From positions 141,940,457-142,004,456 of the forward strand of contig CM056994.1 in assembly GCA_029891345.1 (NCBI GenBank): 64,000 nucleotides of DNA, given 5' to 3'. A program made the position numbers and the translations under genes. The notes under the pieces are model-generated. The model saw only the letters and a list, made by a program, of their open reading frames with translations, was not told the origin of the DNA and searched no databases. Positions 1 through 12,200 of the stretch are shown here, piece after piece. The stretch is from Dryococelus australis. Lineage: Eukaryota; Arthropoda; Insecta; Phasmatodea; Phasmatidae. The first letter of the stretch is position 1. Each line of letters starts with the position of its first letter.

Positions 1-480
1 ATAACTGGTATAAATCTATGTAAACACGTAAAAAAATCAATAGACATAATTTGATGTGGTGAGCCCACTAATTGCCTTCAAGAAAAGTATTAAATTAATA
101 TAAAATTGAACAAATGAAAGCCTCCAAATTATTTCATTTTTAGTTAAATATAATTATTTGTCTTGCTGCAGTATGTAAAAATATCTCTTACGAATATCTT
201 ATTAAACGATATGTTTAGTTTATTTTCGAGATAGAGTACACGAATAGTTATTTATCATAAAATGAAACATTTAATAGGACAGAAAAATGTGAATGTTATA
301 AACAAATTAGTGGAGAAAGAATTTAAAATTTAAATCTGCCATCACGTTAGCGAAATGAAATGGGTGTATACGTAATGTTTGGAATGTTTTAGATAAGACG
401 TGGATGAAGTGACATAGTGGATCAGCGTAGTAGCCTAAGGGAAAAATGCTCGTAAATTATTAAAATGAAGTAAATGGCTG
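1..480. other. AT-rich unannotated stretch
   Basis: No coding frame of note, no repeat and no RNA-like structure is visible here. The base composition matches the general AT-rich background of the window. Confidence 0.6.
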
Positions 481-499
481 GAACTTCATAACAAATTAA

Positions 500-1144
500 T
501 TCCAGTTGTGCGTCAATTTACCTCTGCAAGTAAACAACACGGTGACAACAATTTTTTCCTCCCGCTAAATATTCCGGGATATAAGTTCAATGAGATAAAT
601 TATACAGGGCATTTAACGGCGTTTCTCGTTCTGAGCAGGAGAAGAAAATGTTTATTCCTCGTAACATCCTCACACTCTACACAAACCATTCCTCTTCGCA
701 ATCATTCTACTGTCTCGCAGTCCGTGGCGCGGCTCGGGTGCGCCGACTCCAGTCGTCCCACTCACTTTCTTTCAGTCTCTCTTCCCCTCTTCCTCTTCTG
801 CGTGCACCACCACTAGATACACATTCATTAGGCGAGTGTTTATACAGAGCGGCCTTTACCATAGGTCTGGCGCTGCGCCCCCTCTCTCCAAGCAACACGG
901 CTCCCAGGAAACCCTTACCCTTTTTCCACTTCTCGTTCGCTGCCTCTTGAGTTGTCTCCTGTGAGTGGTTCTCGCGGGGTTACAGCAGCGTATCGGGGTC
1001 AAGCCCCCACCTACTACACTGGCCTGCAGAGCGCCCAAAATATCCCTGCACAGAGATCCGGCAGGGAAAATGGTGCATTGCACAACGGCACGTGTGTGGC
1101 CTAACTGAGAACATTTTCGCTAGGGACGGGGACGTGGCGTTACA
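500..1144 (-). repeat. GC-rich LTR-like island (possible solo LTR)
   Basis: This island is clearly richer in G and C than its flanks. Read on the minus strand it starts TGTAACGCC at 1144. A TATAAA box lies at 839-844 and an AATAAA polyadenylation signal at 651-656, so the order promoter then poly(A) signal is what a long terminal repeat would show. I see no gag or pol remains beside it, so it would be a solo LTR; the far end and any target-site duplication are not clear. The second LTR-like island near 6 kb begins with a similar TGTGACGG on the same strand. The island could instead be an unrelated CpG-type promoter. The short open frames inside it look like chance products of its base composition. 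Confidence 0.3.
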
Positions 1145-1149
1145 CATAA

Positions 1150-1590
1150 AATCGTTCGCCGTACAAAGTTTACTAAATTTTCGCTTTGCCTAAAAGTAAT
1201 TTCCCCCACAGACACTTGACCCCCCGGTCAGTTAACCTGATTTTGACTTCAGTGCAATTCTTTTTCCGACAGTAATCTTATCTAAACCGTTTTTAAGGTA
1301 CTGTTCGAGTAAATTTCTTGACAACAGAAACAGAGAGGAGACCTACATGCATAATAACTTACTTCAAAATTTTTTACATTTAAGAACAAGCTGTTTTACG
1401 TATTGTGCGTGTTACACAATAGCACTACACTACATTGGTTCCTTACTGGCCATTCAAAAAGAAACGCCGACCGAGATCGTATTAGAAATATTGCAGTTCT
1501 AATTCAACAGATTTTGTACAAAAAGTTTTATTTTTAGTTAAAATGTTTTTAGTTTTCGTTTACACACAAACTCAAACACACACACGATAT
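1150..1590. other. unannotated stretch
   Basis: I see no gene or structured repeat between the GC-rich island and the CT microsatellite. Confidence 0.5.
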
Positions 1591-1591
1591 T

Positions 1592-1595
<4 letters not shown>

Positions 1596-1645
<50 letters not shown>
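1596..1645. repeat. (TC)n microsatellite
   Basis: About 25 uninterrupted CT dinucleotides. The RERERE tail of a minus-strand open frame across it is only a product of the repeat. Confidence 0.95.
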
Positions 1646-1648
<3 letters not shown>

Positions 1649-2319
1649 CAGTCCTCGACAGATTGCATGAAATAAGGAATTGTTAGTTTACCGTGTGTTG
1701 ACATATTTGTTACGTAAAAAGAACACAACAGGCTTTTATCAACAACTGCAATAATCGAGCACTCTTTCGTGTGAACAGTAGCATTACATATCAGGTTAAT
1801 GTATTTTTTAATGATAGGAGTAGTGGGCGTATATGGAAACGGTTGCGCAGGCATCAGGGAGAGAATCTGAGGATCGACCTTGAATGGCATCGATCTGAAA
1901 TGTTTCTTACCCCCTTCCCCCTACAATCACTTTTTTTCAGTGAAAATCGTACTTTTTATCCGAAAATTTTCTTGCAATTCCTTTTCGACTTAAAAATTTC
2001 CCGTTTTTCTTTAACAATTTGCAGTTTTTTTTTCCAAAAGCACCGAGCATCAAGCGAGCTCCATTTTTGCGAAAACGAGCCAATTCAGGTGATTTGTGGG
2101 GCTCATTCCTTCTAGAACAAACAATGCAGTATCCGGGAAATCAATGAAACAGAGTTAACATAATAATTATTTTATAAAATTTAATACATAATTATAATTA
2201 AAAAATTTAAAGTTGTTAATATTAAGTGTTATATATTACCAGGCTCGTCTTTTCAAGATACATACCATCAAGTTTTCATACCATCATTCAGTCTCGGTTT
2301 ATACTCGTTATCATTTGAC

Positions 2320-2850
2320 GTTGTCTCTCTCTCTTTCTCTCTTGTCTCTCTCATTCCATCTCATTCTCTCTTTCCTTTCTCTTTCTCTCTTTCTATCTTT
2401 CCATCTCTTCCTCTCCTTCTATCATGTCTGTCTCATTCCATCTCTTTCTCTCTTTTATTTCTCTCTAACTGTCTCATTCTCTTTATCTAATGTCTCTCTA
2501 TAATTCCATATGTTTTCTCTGAGTCCTCCCATTTTATTGTGGTTTCGATCTCTCTCTTTCTTTCTTGCATGTCAGATTGGTTTTCTCTCTTTCCCTTCTC
2601 TCTTTTCTCTTTCATCCAAACTCTTTCTATCTTTAGTTTCTCTCCCATTCCATAGGTTTTCTCGGAATCCTCCCATCTTTTTATTATATCATTTATTTCT
2701 CTCACTCTCACTCTATTTCTCTCTTGTCTCTCATATACGCATTTTATCTTTCCTTTCTCTGTTGCCTCACACATTCGTTCGACCAATTACTCACATTTGT
2801 TCGATTAGTCGCATTCTCTCTTTCCTTTTCTCTGGTCTCTCAAATACATT
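2320..2850. repeat. degenerate pyrimidine (CT) tract
   Basis: About 530 bases of TCTCTC, TTTCTC and CATTC patches. The plus strand is nearly pure pyrimidine, giving Ser/Leu/Phe-rich pseudo-proteins that are artefacts. The reverse-complement counterpart lies at 11690-12200 in the right arm, so the tract is an ancestral part of the repeat and not a local expansion. Confidence 0.85.
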
Positions 2851-3889
2851 CGACACTGCCGTCTACATAGTTCCTTCATCGCCAGCTAGAGTGCGCGAAT
2901 TTTCAGTGTATATATTTATTTACGAATTTAAAAGGTAATTTTCCATACAGGAGATGGCATATAAACAATTATTGTAAAGGTTATCCCAGGCAGGACTTAG
3001 TAAAACATATTCGATTTTCAATACCTTATTTTTGAAAATCAGAAATTTTTAAAAATATTTTACTTAACTTAATTTGTTTCTACTGTTGTACAAAAATTAA
3101 GTCGACTAGGCTTGTAACCACGTACACACATGCTGACAGTTCGGCCAGGGCAGATGTGCCAACTGTGACATGCGCGTGCAGTGATGTAGGAAAGTACCGC
3201 GCGGGGAAAGAAAGGGAGTCCAATGGCCGAGAGGCACTCAGTTGGCCGGCCTTATCAGACATGTATGAAGCGATACATTAATAAATAAGTAGAATTATTT
3301 AAAATTATTTTTTTTGTCATTTTAAAGTGCCGAAAAACATCTGTGGTAAACACATTAAAATGTCGCTTAACTGTTTTTGATATGTAAAACTTGGATAGAA
3401 TAATGTAAATTGAGTAAATTTCACACTTCGCATAACACATGGTAACATTAAAAAAAACTTCATGCCCGGACAGTATTATAACCCGAGACATTTGAGTTAG
3501 GAGTCGGGCATGCTAGTCACTCAGCCAACAAACGCACAATGCAACGTAGTGCCTTAATGTTGGATGTAAATTTCCAAGAAAAACTTCCGAATTCCCTCAT
3601 GTAGTTACGCAAACATTTTTAATGTTTCCTTTTTTTTTTATCAATGCTTATATGGCTCAAGAATACTATAGGGTTTCTTTTGTTTTTTTGTAAAGGAAAA
3701 CGACAATATTTCAATCATTTGTCCACACAGAACACACAAAAGCCAACATACAGCCCATACCAGTGACACAATCAAATTCTTCTCATACCATCCATAATGC
3801 CAACTGACACCAGTCAAAATACGTTAACCACCCATACCAAACACTCTTAACTCAAGCATGCCTTAGCATTACAGGACTCACCAACACAT

Positions 3890-4260
3890 ACATACATCCA
3901 TAAATGACCCATAATGAATCCAAAATGAATACAAATTACTCTAAATGACATCGAAATAGCTCTAAATGATGTCAAATGACTCCAATATTATTATAAAATG
4001 ACTCCAAAATTATTCGAAATGACTCCAAAATGACAATAAACGGCTTTAAATAACTACGAAATGACCCTATATGACTCCCAAATTACAATAAATGTCTCTA
4101 AATGACACAACGATGACTCCAAAATGACTCTTAATGACTCTTAGTAAATCTAACTGACTCATTGACGACTAAATAACACAAAAATTATTCCAGTTGACTA
4201 CTAAATTGCTCTAAATGATTCGAAAATACTTTAATAAATTAAAATGACTCCATAGCCCCA
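3890..4260. repeat. TGACTCC-type minisatellite
   Basis: A run of degenerate 10-12 base units around AAATGACTCCAAA, repeated some 25-30 times with many substitutions. The inverted counterpart at 9000-9140 reads as GTCATTTTGAGTCATTT units but is shorter. The copy-number difference between arms suggests expansion or contraction after the arms were formed. Confidence 0.8.
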
Positions 4261-4821
4261 CATATACGTAACTCAATAACTCCATCGGTTAATCGATCCA
4301 CAAATCTAAATGAACGGATGCTGAATAACTCGCCATCCATACCAATAAAAAGCTAACCATCACACCTCAGATGTTCGAAACAAAATATGTGTAACCCTAC
4401 TGACCAGGAATACAGGATACTATAACAACCATAACCCTGCATACTGCATTCATGCAACACATATCGCATTGTATATGCATCATGTAAACTACTAATTTCA
4501 TAACCCCCCACACCATCAGTTAACCCCACCAACTATAACATATCAGGTAGCGTACCTCCAGCATACTTAACAACCATATCGATAACCCATTAATACCGAG
4601 TATCAAAACCGATATAATAATTTTCACTATGACACTAGATTGCATCAGCCATGTGTCGTCGAAAGCCAAACATCCCAGCCTACCAACATATTATACCATC
4701 TGAATATATCGACGAACCACCACAGCAGATAACCATACCAACCATACCATGCAGTTCAAACCATATCATTCGCTCTAACCCAAGCAAACCTTAATCATGT
4801 GCTGTTAACGATAAAGACCAT

Positions 4822-5570
4822 ATAAATCACCAGACCTCCAAATTACAAATCGATCATAACAGGCACTGACATGACAAAAGTCATGGGATACTCGTCTAAT
4901 AACGTGTAGGCACCCCTCTAGCCCGATGAAGTGTCGCAACTCGATGTGGCATGGACTCCACAAGTGGACAGAAGACCTCTGAAGAGATGTTAAGCCATTC
5001 TGTCTCACTAGCTGACCAAAACTACCTGGTATTTCTAGTTTCATGATCTTGGATGCGAGTGTCTCTCTCCACTATGTCCCATAAATGCTCAAATGGGTTC
5101 ATGTCGGGGAAACGTTCTGGCCACTCCCTTCGCTGTAACTCTCCAGAACCAGTCCTGGATATCCACAGCCTGATGAGATGGCACATTTTCCTGTTGGAAC
5201 ATCCCAACATTGTCAGGAAAACTGAAGTACATGAACGATTGTAAATGGTTACCAATGAGAGTTTTGCAGCAGATACAATTGAGTTTTGTGGGTGCATTGA
5301 CAAGTGGATCCAACCCATGCCATGTGAACAAACTCCACACCATTACGGAACCACCATCAGCCTGCATGTTGCCTTGTTGACAACTGATATCCACAGCCTC
5401 ATTGGGTTTGTGACATGCCCAAACCCTGCCATCAGCCTGAAACAACCTGTATTAAGATTTATCGAACAAGGTCACATGTTTCCAGTCCTCCACGGTCCGA
5501 TTAGCAACCTCACGAGCCCAAGTGAGGCATTGTACCCAGTGTGATGCTGTTAACAGGGACACTCTGGTCG
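4822..5570 (-). pseudogene. Tc1-like transposase, C-terminal remnant
   Basis: Minus-strand frames read as the DDE half of a Tc1-family transposase, the enzyme that cuts and rejoins transposon ends. Visible landmarks are RTVEDWKHV near 5500, GGSVMVWS near 5340, a degenerate form of the DNAxPH motif reading ENVPSHQA near 5180, and the C-terminal signature WPERFPDMNPFEHLWDIVERD near 5085. A degenerate C-terminal tail follows to about 4850. The second catalytic Asp of the usual QDNAxPH block is replaced, and the reading switches frame at least twice (open pieces 5445-5089 and 5318-5022). The N-terminal DNA-binding part is missing. The piece sits exactly where the left arm of the inverted repeat stops matching the right arm, so it probably inserted into or broke that arm. 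It is a dead copy. Confidence 0.85.
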
Positions 5571-5604
5571 GTCATCTTCCATATTCCATGGAAGCTAATG
5601 AACG

Positions 5605-5880
5605 TACTTCACACTAGCGAAAATATACCAAGTCCATTTGGGACTCTGCAAATTACAAATTCAAACACTGCTTCTCCAAAAATGAAGTATTTTATCTACA
5701 CACAAATGAAACACTTCTGTGTCCATACTGGGACACTACTCATCCAGAGACTAAGCCTTTAATCATCACACGAGTGAAAATATACTAAGTCCATATGGGG
5801 ACTCTGAAAATTTCGAGTTCAACACAGCTCCCCCAGAGACTAAGTCTTACTCACAGCCTTACTTCGTAGTTCATACTTAA
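5605..5880. repeat. two-copy tandem duplication, period about 157
   Basis: The segment from 5611 (ACACTAGCGAAAATATACC, GTCCATTTGGGACTCTGC) recurs from 5767 (ACACGAGTGAAAATATACT, GTCCATATGGGGACTCTG). Each copy is followed by CAGAGACTAAG, at about 5747 and 5836. The copies differ at roughly one base in six, so the duplication is not recent. Confidence 0.75.
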
Positions 5881-6227
5881 CTCTCTAGTCGGACGACACC
5901 CAATCTCTTCTTGACCAAGGCGCGCTCCACCTTATTCCTTGGTCTTTTCCCGCTCGCCGGCGGGGCGCATCTCTGCCCAACCCTCCTCGCGCACGCCCAT
6001 TTATACTCGCAATCATTACTACTACTAGTCTCCCTCCTCGTTAAGATCTCACTGCAACATCCCCTATACGATCGTGACAACGCGATTATACGATCATACG
6101 CCACGACGTCTTTACTGATATATATTCCCCGGCTGCTTCCGCGGAGGGAAAACACAACCAATGGGGTTCTTACGGACTAGAATAACAGTTCCTTCGCCTT
6201 GCGGACGGCGGACCGCAACCCGTCACA
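5880..6227 (-). repeat. second GC-rich LTR-like island
   Basis: On the minus strand this begins TGTGACGGGTTG at 6227 and carries a clean TATA box in the setting GAGTATAAATGGGCG (6000-6005), then a GC-rich leader. The minus-strand 94-residue frame across it (6161-5877) is not a recognisable protein. The start and the promoter layout resemble the 0.5-1.1 kb island and suggest a solo LTR of a Gypsy-like element. No internal retroelement sequence is visible, and the far end is uncertain. An ordinary TATA-containing promoter of another repeat is the alternative. Confidence 0.3.
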
Positions 6228-6399
6228 CATCTCATCACTGTAAGTAGCGGCACACCAAGATACAGCAAGCAACAGAATTCCTTAGTGCATACTTCAAAGA
6301 AACGAAAACTATTTGTGAGGGCCATACATCCATCACAATATAAGTCTAAAAAATAAATAAATCAATCAAAGAAATTCCAATTTATCATTTATTTTAAAA

Positions 6400-6733
6400 C
6401 AAAGTCTATAAGTGAGTGGTTTGTAGGACTGTAGATGGCTCTAACATAACTATTTACTCTAGTGAATGCTCTCTAGTATATATAATATCCTTGTATGTTG
6501 GTGACATGTTTGCAAGTATAGTTCGAAATGTTTTCCTAAAAGGGAAATAAAATGAAATACTGGTATCGAATGTTCTCTAATAAATGGAATATCTTTAATG
6601 CGTATAGGTAACAGCTGGTTAAATGCTCGCTCATATGCTTCTTTGAATATGTGTATGAAAATATTATTCGCCTTCGAATGATATACAACTGTGGTATATA
6701 GTTTGTTTATTTATTTTATGTAGGATGTGTTTG

Positions 6734-6812
<79 letters not shown>

Positions 6813-8400
6813 TGCACACCTATTTTTTAAAAGAGTTTTGCACAGTAAATGTTTTTAAAGTACTGCATTAAATTTGTTGTGATCTCTTTAATTACCCAGA
6901 CTGGATTTTAGATATGATATATTCTTTTCTGGTATTTTGCTATGTTCACGAAAGGAAAAATTGTTGGTGTGTTGACTGGTAGCAAGCAATGAATGTTTAG
7001 ATATTTATCTCCCTATTGGTTTGTGTGTGTATGTTTGAAAAATATAGTAAAAATGGATATTTACTTTTTACCCTAAAATTATTGTTCGCATGAGTTGTTG
7101 ACAAAACAATCAGTGGCATTCATTCGTCAGTTGAGACCTTTGTGTAGTATTTTTAGTGATGGACGAGATCTATGTATGTCATAAGTCATGCGATAGCATA
7201 GCAGACATGTTCTGTAACGAATGGTAGAATAGATATTCGCAAGGGTTGTATCGATTCACTTGCAAGCTGCCATATTAGGTGAATGTGATTTGGTAGGGTG
7301 TGTGGATTAAATGTCCTGTTGTCAACATGCACTTCCCCTAGAGGCAATGTTGGAACCAGTTTCACCCTCCCCTACCCTTTATCTTCACCTCCTTTGCAAG
7401 TTTGATGGCTGTACTCGTGTCTACCGTTCGAGAGATCTAACCTCTCGAGAGATTTGCTAGAGATATGAGTGCAGTCTCTTTTGTATTATATACTATTATA
7501 TATTATGACCTGTATATATTCATTGTTTGACTGGTTGCTGGTGTGTCTTACTTGTATGGCCTATCAGTACGTTAGTAGCGATGTCTGAGATGTGTGATTG
7601 GAACATTGTAGTAATTTGGGTAGACAGTAGAGGGAAGATTTTTTTTTACGGAATAGCATAGTCTCTGAGTGTAACATGCCTGTATGGCTGTTAAACAAGA
7701 GGGCAGGGGTTATGATGACAGGTGTGAGGGATAATATAAAAGGTACAAATCTATTGCTTGAATATTATGTTGGTCAGTTTAATAATATGAATTGTATGTA
7801 GGCTCATCATTGGTAGAGGTGCTTTTTAATGTTTGTACTATATGAACTCTCTGTGTGGTTGTTATATATAGCTGATTTTTGGTAATATGTTTTGTTAGTA
7901 TGCCTGACTGATAATTTTTTGTAGGAATTCTCTAGAAATGGCTCAAATTGATGTTGTTACATGATGGTACTGTCTGTCGGTATGGAATGCCTCTATGATT
8001 TGTTATATTATGGCTAATATATCTTGATGGCATAAACTGTCAGTATGACTTTGTTGAAAAAACTGTTATTTGTGGAGTTGGTATAACCATTATGTTGTTT
8101 GGTGTGGCCTGATCACATGATCGATGAATTAGGAAGTATGACAAAAATGTAGCTTCGATGATGTGCGAAGAATGGTTTGTTTGTAAGAGCGGAATTGTTT
8201 GATGACATGGTACCTGGGTATTAAAACAGTATGGATATCATAGATAGTTAAATTATTGCTAATGATCTTATGATAGCATCATTGGAGCTTATAATAGGAA
8301 TATTTTTAGTGGCTCGGCTACTGGAACGGCTTTTTATATGTGTAACATGCCAAGTTAGATGCGCTGAAATGATAGTCAATATAGTTGACTATTTTGATTG
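6400..8400. repeat. G/T-rich strand-biased segment
   Basis: The plus strand is dominated by G and T, with many GTATGG, TTGGTATGG and TGTTGTTAT patches but no fixed period. The bias continues into the right arm (to about 9480). The left arm shows the complementary A/C bias, but no left-arm counterpart of this 2 kb is visible. I see no coding sequence; the open frames of 74-84 residues at 8376-9455 come from the skewed composition. Confidence 0.7.
6733..6812. repeat. (TA)n microsatellite with (CA)n end
   Basis: About 35 TA dinucleotides with one phase break, then CACACACACA. This is a simple repeat. Confidence 0.95.
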
Positions 8401-9479
8401 TTTAGTAAGTAAGAGGTATGGAATTTGTTATGGTCTGTATCGTTAACAGCACATGAATAAGGTATGCTTGGGTGAGAGCGAATTATATGGTTTGGGTTGC
8501 ATGTTTTGGTTGGTATGGTTATTTGCTGTCGCGGTTCATTAATATAGTTAGATGGTATAGTATGTTCGTATGTTGGGTTGTATGGTTTAGGACGACCCAT
8601 GGCTGATGCAATCTAGTGTCATGGTGAAAAGTATTATATCGGTTTTGGTACTCAATATTAATGAGTTATCGACATGGTTGTTAAGTATGATGGAGGTATG
8701 CTAACTGATATGTTATAGTTGTTGGGGTTTATTGATGGTGTGGGGTGATATGAAGTGAGTAGTTTATATATTGCATATACAATTTTATTTGTGTGGCATG
8801 ACTGCAGGAAGCTGGGTTATGGTTGGTATAGTACCCAGTATTCCTGTTCAGCAGGGTTACTCATATTTTTTGTATGTCTGAGGTGTAGTTGTCCGTATTT
8901 TATTGGTATGGATGGTGAGTTATCATGCATTTCTTCTGTTAGATTTAAGGATCGATGGAATGATGATGCTATGGATTTATGGAGCTATGTGGTTATGTAG
9001 TCATTTTGAGGTCATCTGAGTCATTTAGAATCATTTTGAGTCAATCTGATGGCAATTGGAATCATTTGGGTATCATTGAGAAACTTTTGAGTCGTTTAGT
9101 GTCATAAGATTAATTTTGGTGTCATTTAGATAAATTAGGGAGTTGTTATGGGCCATTTATGGTTGTATATGCGTGTTTGTGAGTCCTGTAATACTAAGGC
9201 ATGCTTGAGTTAAAAGTGTTTGGTATGGCTGGTTATTGTATTTTGACTGGTGTCAGTTGGCATTATGGAGGGTATGAGAAGAATTTGATTCTGTCACTGC
9301 TATGGACTGTAGGTTTGCTTTGTGTGATCTGTGTGGATGAATGGTTGAAGTATGCTAGAGCTATAGTGTGTTTTATTGTTGGTAGGTATAATCAGTTTTG
9401 GTTAGTAGAAGAAGTAGAATGGGTGTTAGATTATTGGCTGGTCTCAGCTGTATAGTTGCTCGAGTTACGATAGATATCA

Positions 9480-10126
9480 AGCTTGGTGTATTGAGTCGTG
9501 CAGTTGAATTTAATTTTTTTCTTTAGTATGGTGGTATAGTGTCTAGTGTACATTTGACGGGTTTCAGCCAGTAGAGCAGAAAGTTTGAGCATAAAGCAAA
9601 AATTTTGGTAAGGTCCAAGTGAGTAACACTGTTCCTATATGTAAGTAAAAATATTAAAAGTTAAATACTTTAAATATTAATAATAAATAAAACATTTCTA
9701 ATAAATTAGTCTGGGATTGCAAAAAAATGTTATATGTAAGTTAAAATGTAAGTACCAAAAATTTAACCTTAAAACAAAAAGAAACTTATTCCTGGCTTAT
9801 GTAGGTCTGCGTTGGTCGCTAGAGGAGTTGGGGCGCATAAGTTACAGAGGGTGGATCATTGAATGTTAAGGTGCCTGCTTGGGAGTATATAAGCAGCAGG
9901 GTTCATTTTATGGAGCTGTTTGACAGTGGCATTCATGAAATTTTGTCGAGAAAATTGAATGGCCATGGGTTCTGATTGGATGCTTGTAAGTATAGACTAT
10001 CTTTAACTGTGTATAAGCAGATTATATTCACTTCATGAAATGTGAACATGCTGTTTTAAAGACTATGTTAATGGTGTGGAAAAATTTAAGATTTATGTTT
10101 TTTCATTTGTAGTATTTGTATGTATG

Positions 10127-10196
<70 letters not shown>

Positions 10197-10965
10197 TATA
10201 TGATATAAATGAATAAGTATTTAATTTTTGATAGTTTTGCACCCTGCCTACTCCCCTGAAATATAGAGAATACGATGGCGCTTGGTTTAGTCACATAAAC
10301 CTAAATTTAATAAAATCCGAGTAGGATGGTTAAGTCTACAAAAATCGTGTAGGCTAATAATAATATATATTGTATAATATTTAGACTTGAAGAGAGGAGA
10401 CCAGAAATTATATTGAGAGTACTGTTTTTTCTACTCTACATACAAATTCAGTACAACTTGAAAAAAAATTAGAAATTAAAATTAAAAAACTAAATTACAT
10501 GAATATTTTTTATTTCTTATTTTAATCTTGTATCGTAACCTCTTAGTTCTAAACAGATCTCGTTAAGAAAATCGAAATATTACTTTAAGCTTATTACTAT
10601 GGCTATAAATGTCTTAAATATACATTCTTCGAGCTAGAAATGTTACTTGCATACTGGATTTAGCGAGCCTGCCTCCTAAGAGTTCACAATCTATATTCAT
10701 CTGTGACTTTAAATATTCACTTCTTGACGAGACCGACTTGATACATAATTATTAAAAAAGAATATATAAAAAATTATTTTATTTGAGCATAGTCACTCAT
10801 GTTTCATACTCAGATTGGAAATAAGGAATTGACTCTAATACAGTACATTGCTTACCTTGAAATGAACAAAAAACCGCTCTAAATTATAGTATTCTCAACC
10901 TATATACGCATTACTTAGAAATTTAACGAAAAATTAAAGATATTAATGTAATTGTACGAGAAAAT
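9480..10965. other. extra 1.5 kb in right arm
   Basis: This stretch is missing from the left arm. It holds an AT microsatellite and AT-rich DNA with no gene. The part from about 10400 onward resembles 25400 onward (shared GAGCTAGAAAT, ACTTGCA and ACTGGA blocks in order), so it probably belongs to the original element and was lost from the left arm. Confidence 0.5.
10131..10202. repeat. (TA)n microsatellite
   Basis: Nearly perfect TA repeat flanked by GTATGTATG. The Tyr/Ile-rich frame on the minus strand is only the repeat translated. Confidence 0.95.
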
Positions 10966-11026
10966 ATGCTAAATTCGCTTGGACATTATATACATCATGA
11001 AGGCACAACAATTAATTGTGTGTTTG

Positions 11027-11095
11027 GTGGCTGAATGGCTAGCCTGACTGACTTGTAACAGAAAAGTTCAGGGTTCGAGTCCTGAATGAAAATAC
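11027..11095 (+). repeat. tRNA-like segment (pol III A and B box)
   Basis: TGGCTGAATGG fits the A-box pattern and, about 45 bases on, GGTTCGAGTCC is a textbook B box. The cloverleaf is poor: the anticodon stem does not pair, and no acceptor stem is visible. I read it as the tRNA-derived head of a SINE or of the large repeat family, not as a working tRNA. A diverged counterpart lies inverted at about 3455-3535 in the left arm. Confidence 0.55.
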
Positions 11096-11689
11096 TTTCT
11101 TTTTTTAAATGTTGCCAGCTGTCATGGAAAAGTCTGAGTTTACATAATTAACATTAGTTAAACCGATTTCTACATTAAAATGCATTTAAGATACATTTTA
11201 CTGTATTTTTCAAAGATTTTTTTTCGGCCTATTTAAAGAATAAATAAAATACATTTAAATAATTTGATTTATTTATAAATGTACAGCTTCGTAGACATCT
11301 GATCAACAAGACTGACCAACCGAATGCCTCACAGTCATTGGACTCCATTTCTTTCCCTCTGCGGTGCTTACCTATACACGTGCATGTCACAGTTGGCGCA
11401 TCTGCTCTGGCCGACCTGTCAGCCTGTGTGTACGTGATCTCAAGACTAGTTGACTTAATTTTTGTACAACAGTAAATTCAAATTGAATTAATTAAAATGA
11501 AAATTTTCAGAAATTAAGTATTTAAAATCGAATATATTTTAAAAAGTCCTCCCTGGAATGTACTTTAGAATAATTTTTTATATACCTTCTCCTGTATGGA
11601 AAAATTACATCTTAAAATTCGTAAATTAATGTGTACACTGGTGATTCGAGCACTCTGGGAGGCGATGAAGGAACTATGTAGACTGTGGT

Positions 11690-12200
11690 GTCGAACGGAT
11701 GAGGGACAAAAGAGAATGGAAAGAGAAAATGCGACCAATCGAACAAATGTGAGTAATTGGTCGAACAAATGTGAGAGAAAAGAGAGAAAGGAAAGAGAGA
11801 ATGCGAATGTGAGAGACAAGAGATAAAATAATGTGAGTGTGAGAGAGAAACAAAAGAATACAAAATGGAAGGACTTCGAGAAAACCTAAAGAATGAGTAA
11901 GAAAACAAAAAGATACAAAGATGTAATGATAGAAACAAGAGAGAAAGCGAATATAAGAGACAAAGAGAAAGGGAAAGAACAAAACGACAAAATGGAAAGA
12001 ATCCGAGAAAACCTTTGGAATGATAGACAAGAGAGATAGATATGGAATGAGAGATGAAGAGGAAAAAAAGAGAGAAATAGACAGAATGAAAGAGACACGA
12101 GAGGAGAGAAAGAGAAATAAAAGAGAGATATAGATGGAATCAGAGAAAGAGATAAAGAGAAATAAAAGAGATAAACAGATAGAAAACACGGAATTACAGA
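11690..12200. repeat. degenerate purine (GA) tract
   Basis: GAGAGA, AAAGAG and AATGAGAG patches over 500 bases, the inverted partner of 2320-2850. Open frames on either strand here come from low complexity. Confidence 0.85.

Larger units (their letters stand above)
1805..4825 (-). repeat. left arm of giant inverted repeat
   Basis: This arm is a diverged reverse-complement partner of 8400-12660. Five landmarks occur in mirror order. (1) 1815-1885 (GGAAACGGTTGCGCAGG) pairs with 12600-12660. (2) The CT-rich tract 2320-2850 pairs with the GA-rich tract 11690-12200. (3) 2850-3260 pairs with 11275-11680 and includes the GCAGATGTGCCAACTGTGACATG segment. (4) 3430-3580 pairs with 10965-11110 and holds the tRNA-like segment. 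(5) The AC-rich body 3715-4825 pairs with 8400-9350 and includes GTGCTGTTAACGATA near its inner end. The right arm carries about 1.5 kb (9480-10965) that is absent here. I recognise no coding sequence and no known family. It is most simply two inverted copies of one dispersed repeat, or the arms of a foldback-type element. Confidence 0.8.

Noticed and set aside
648-1083. Three overlapping open frames in the GC-rich island
   Set aside because: They are in different frames and strands, lack any domain and are expected from local GC content.
2213-2938. Ser/Leu/Phe-rich open frames that look like membrane proteins
   Set aside because: They are translations of a CT-rich low-complexity tract, and mirror-image frames appear in the GA tract at 11.6-12.2 kb.
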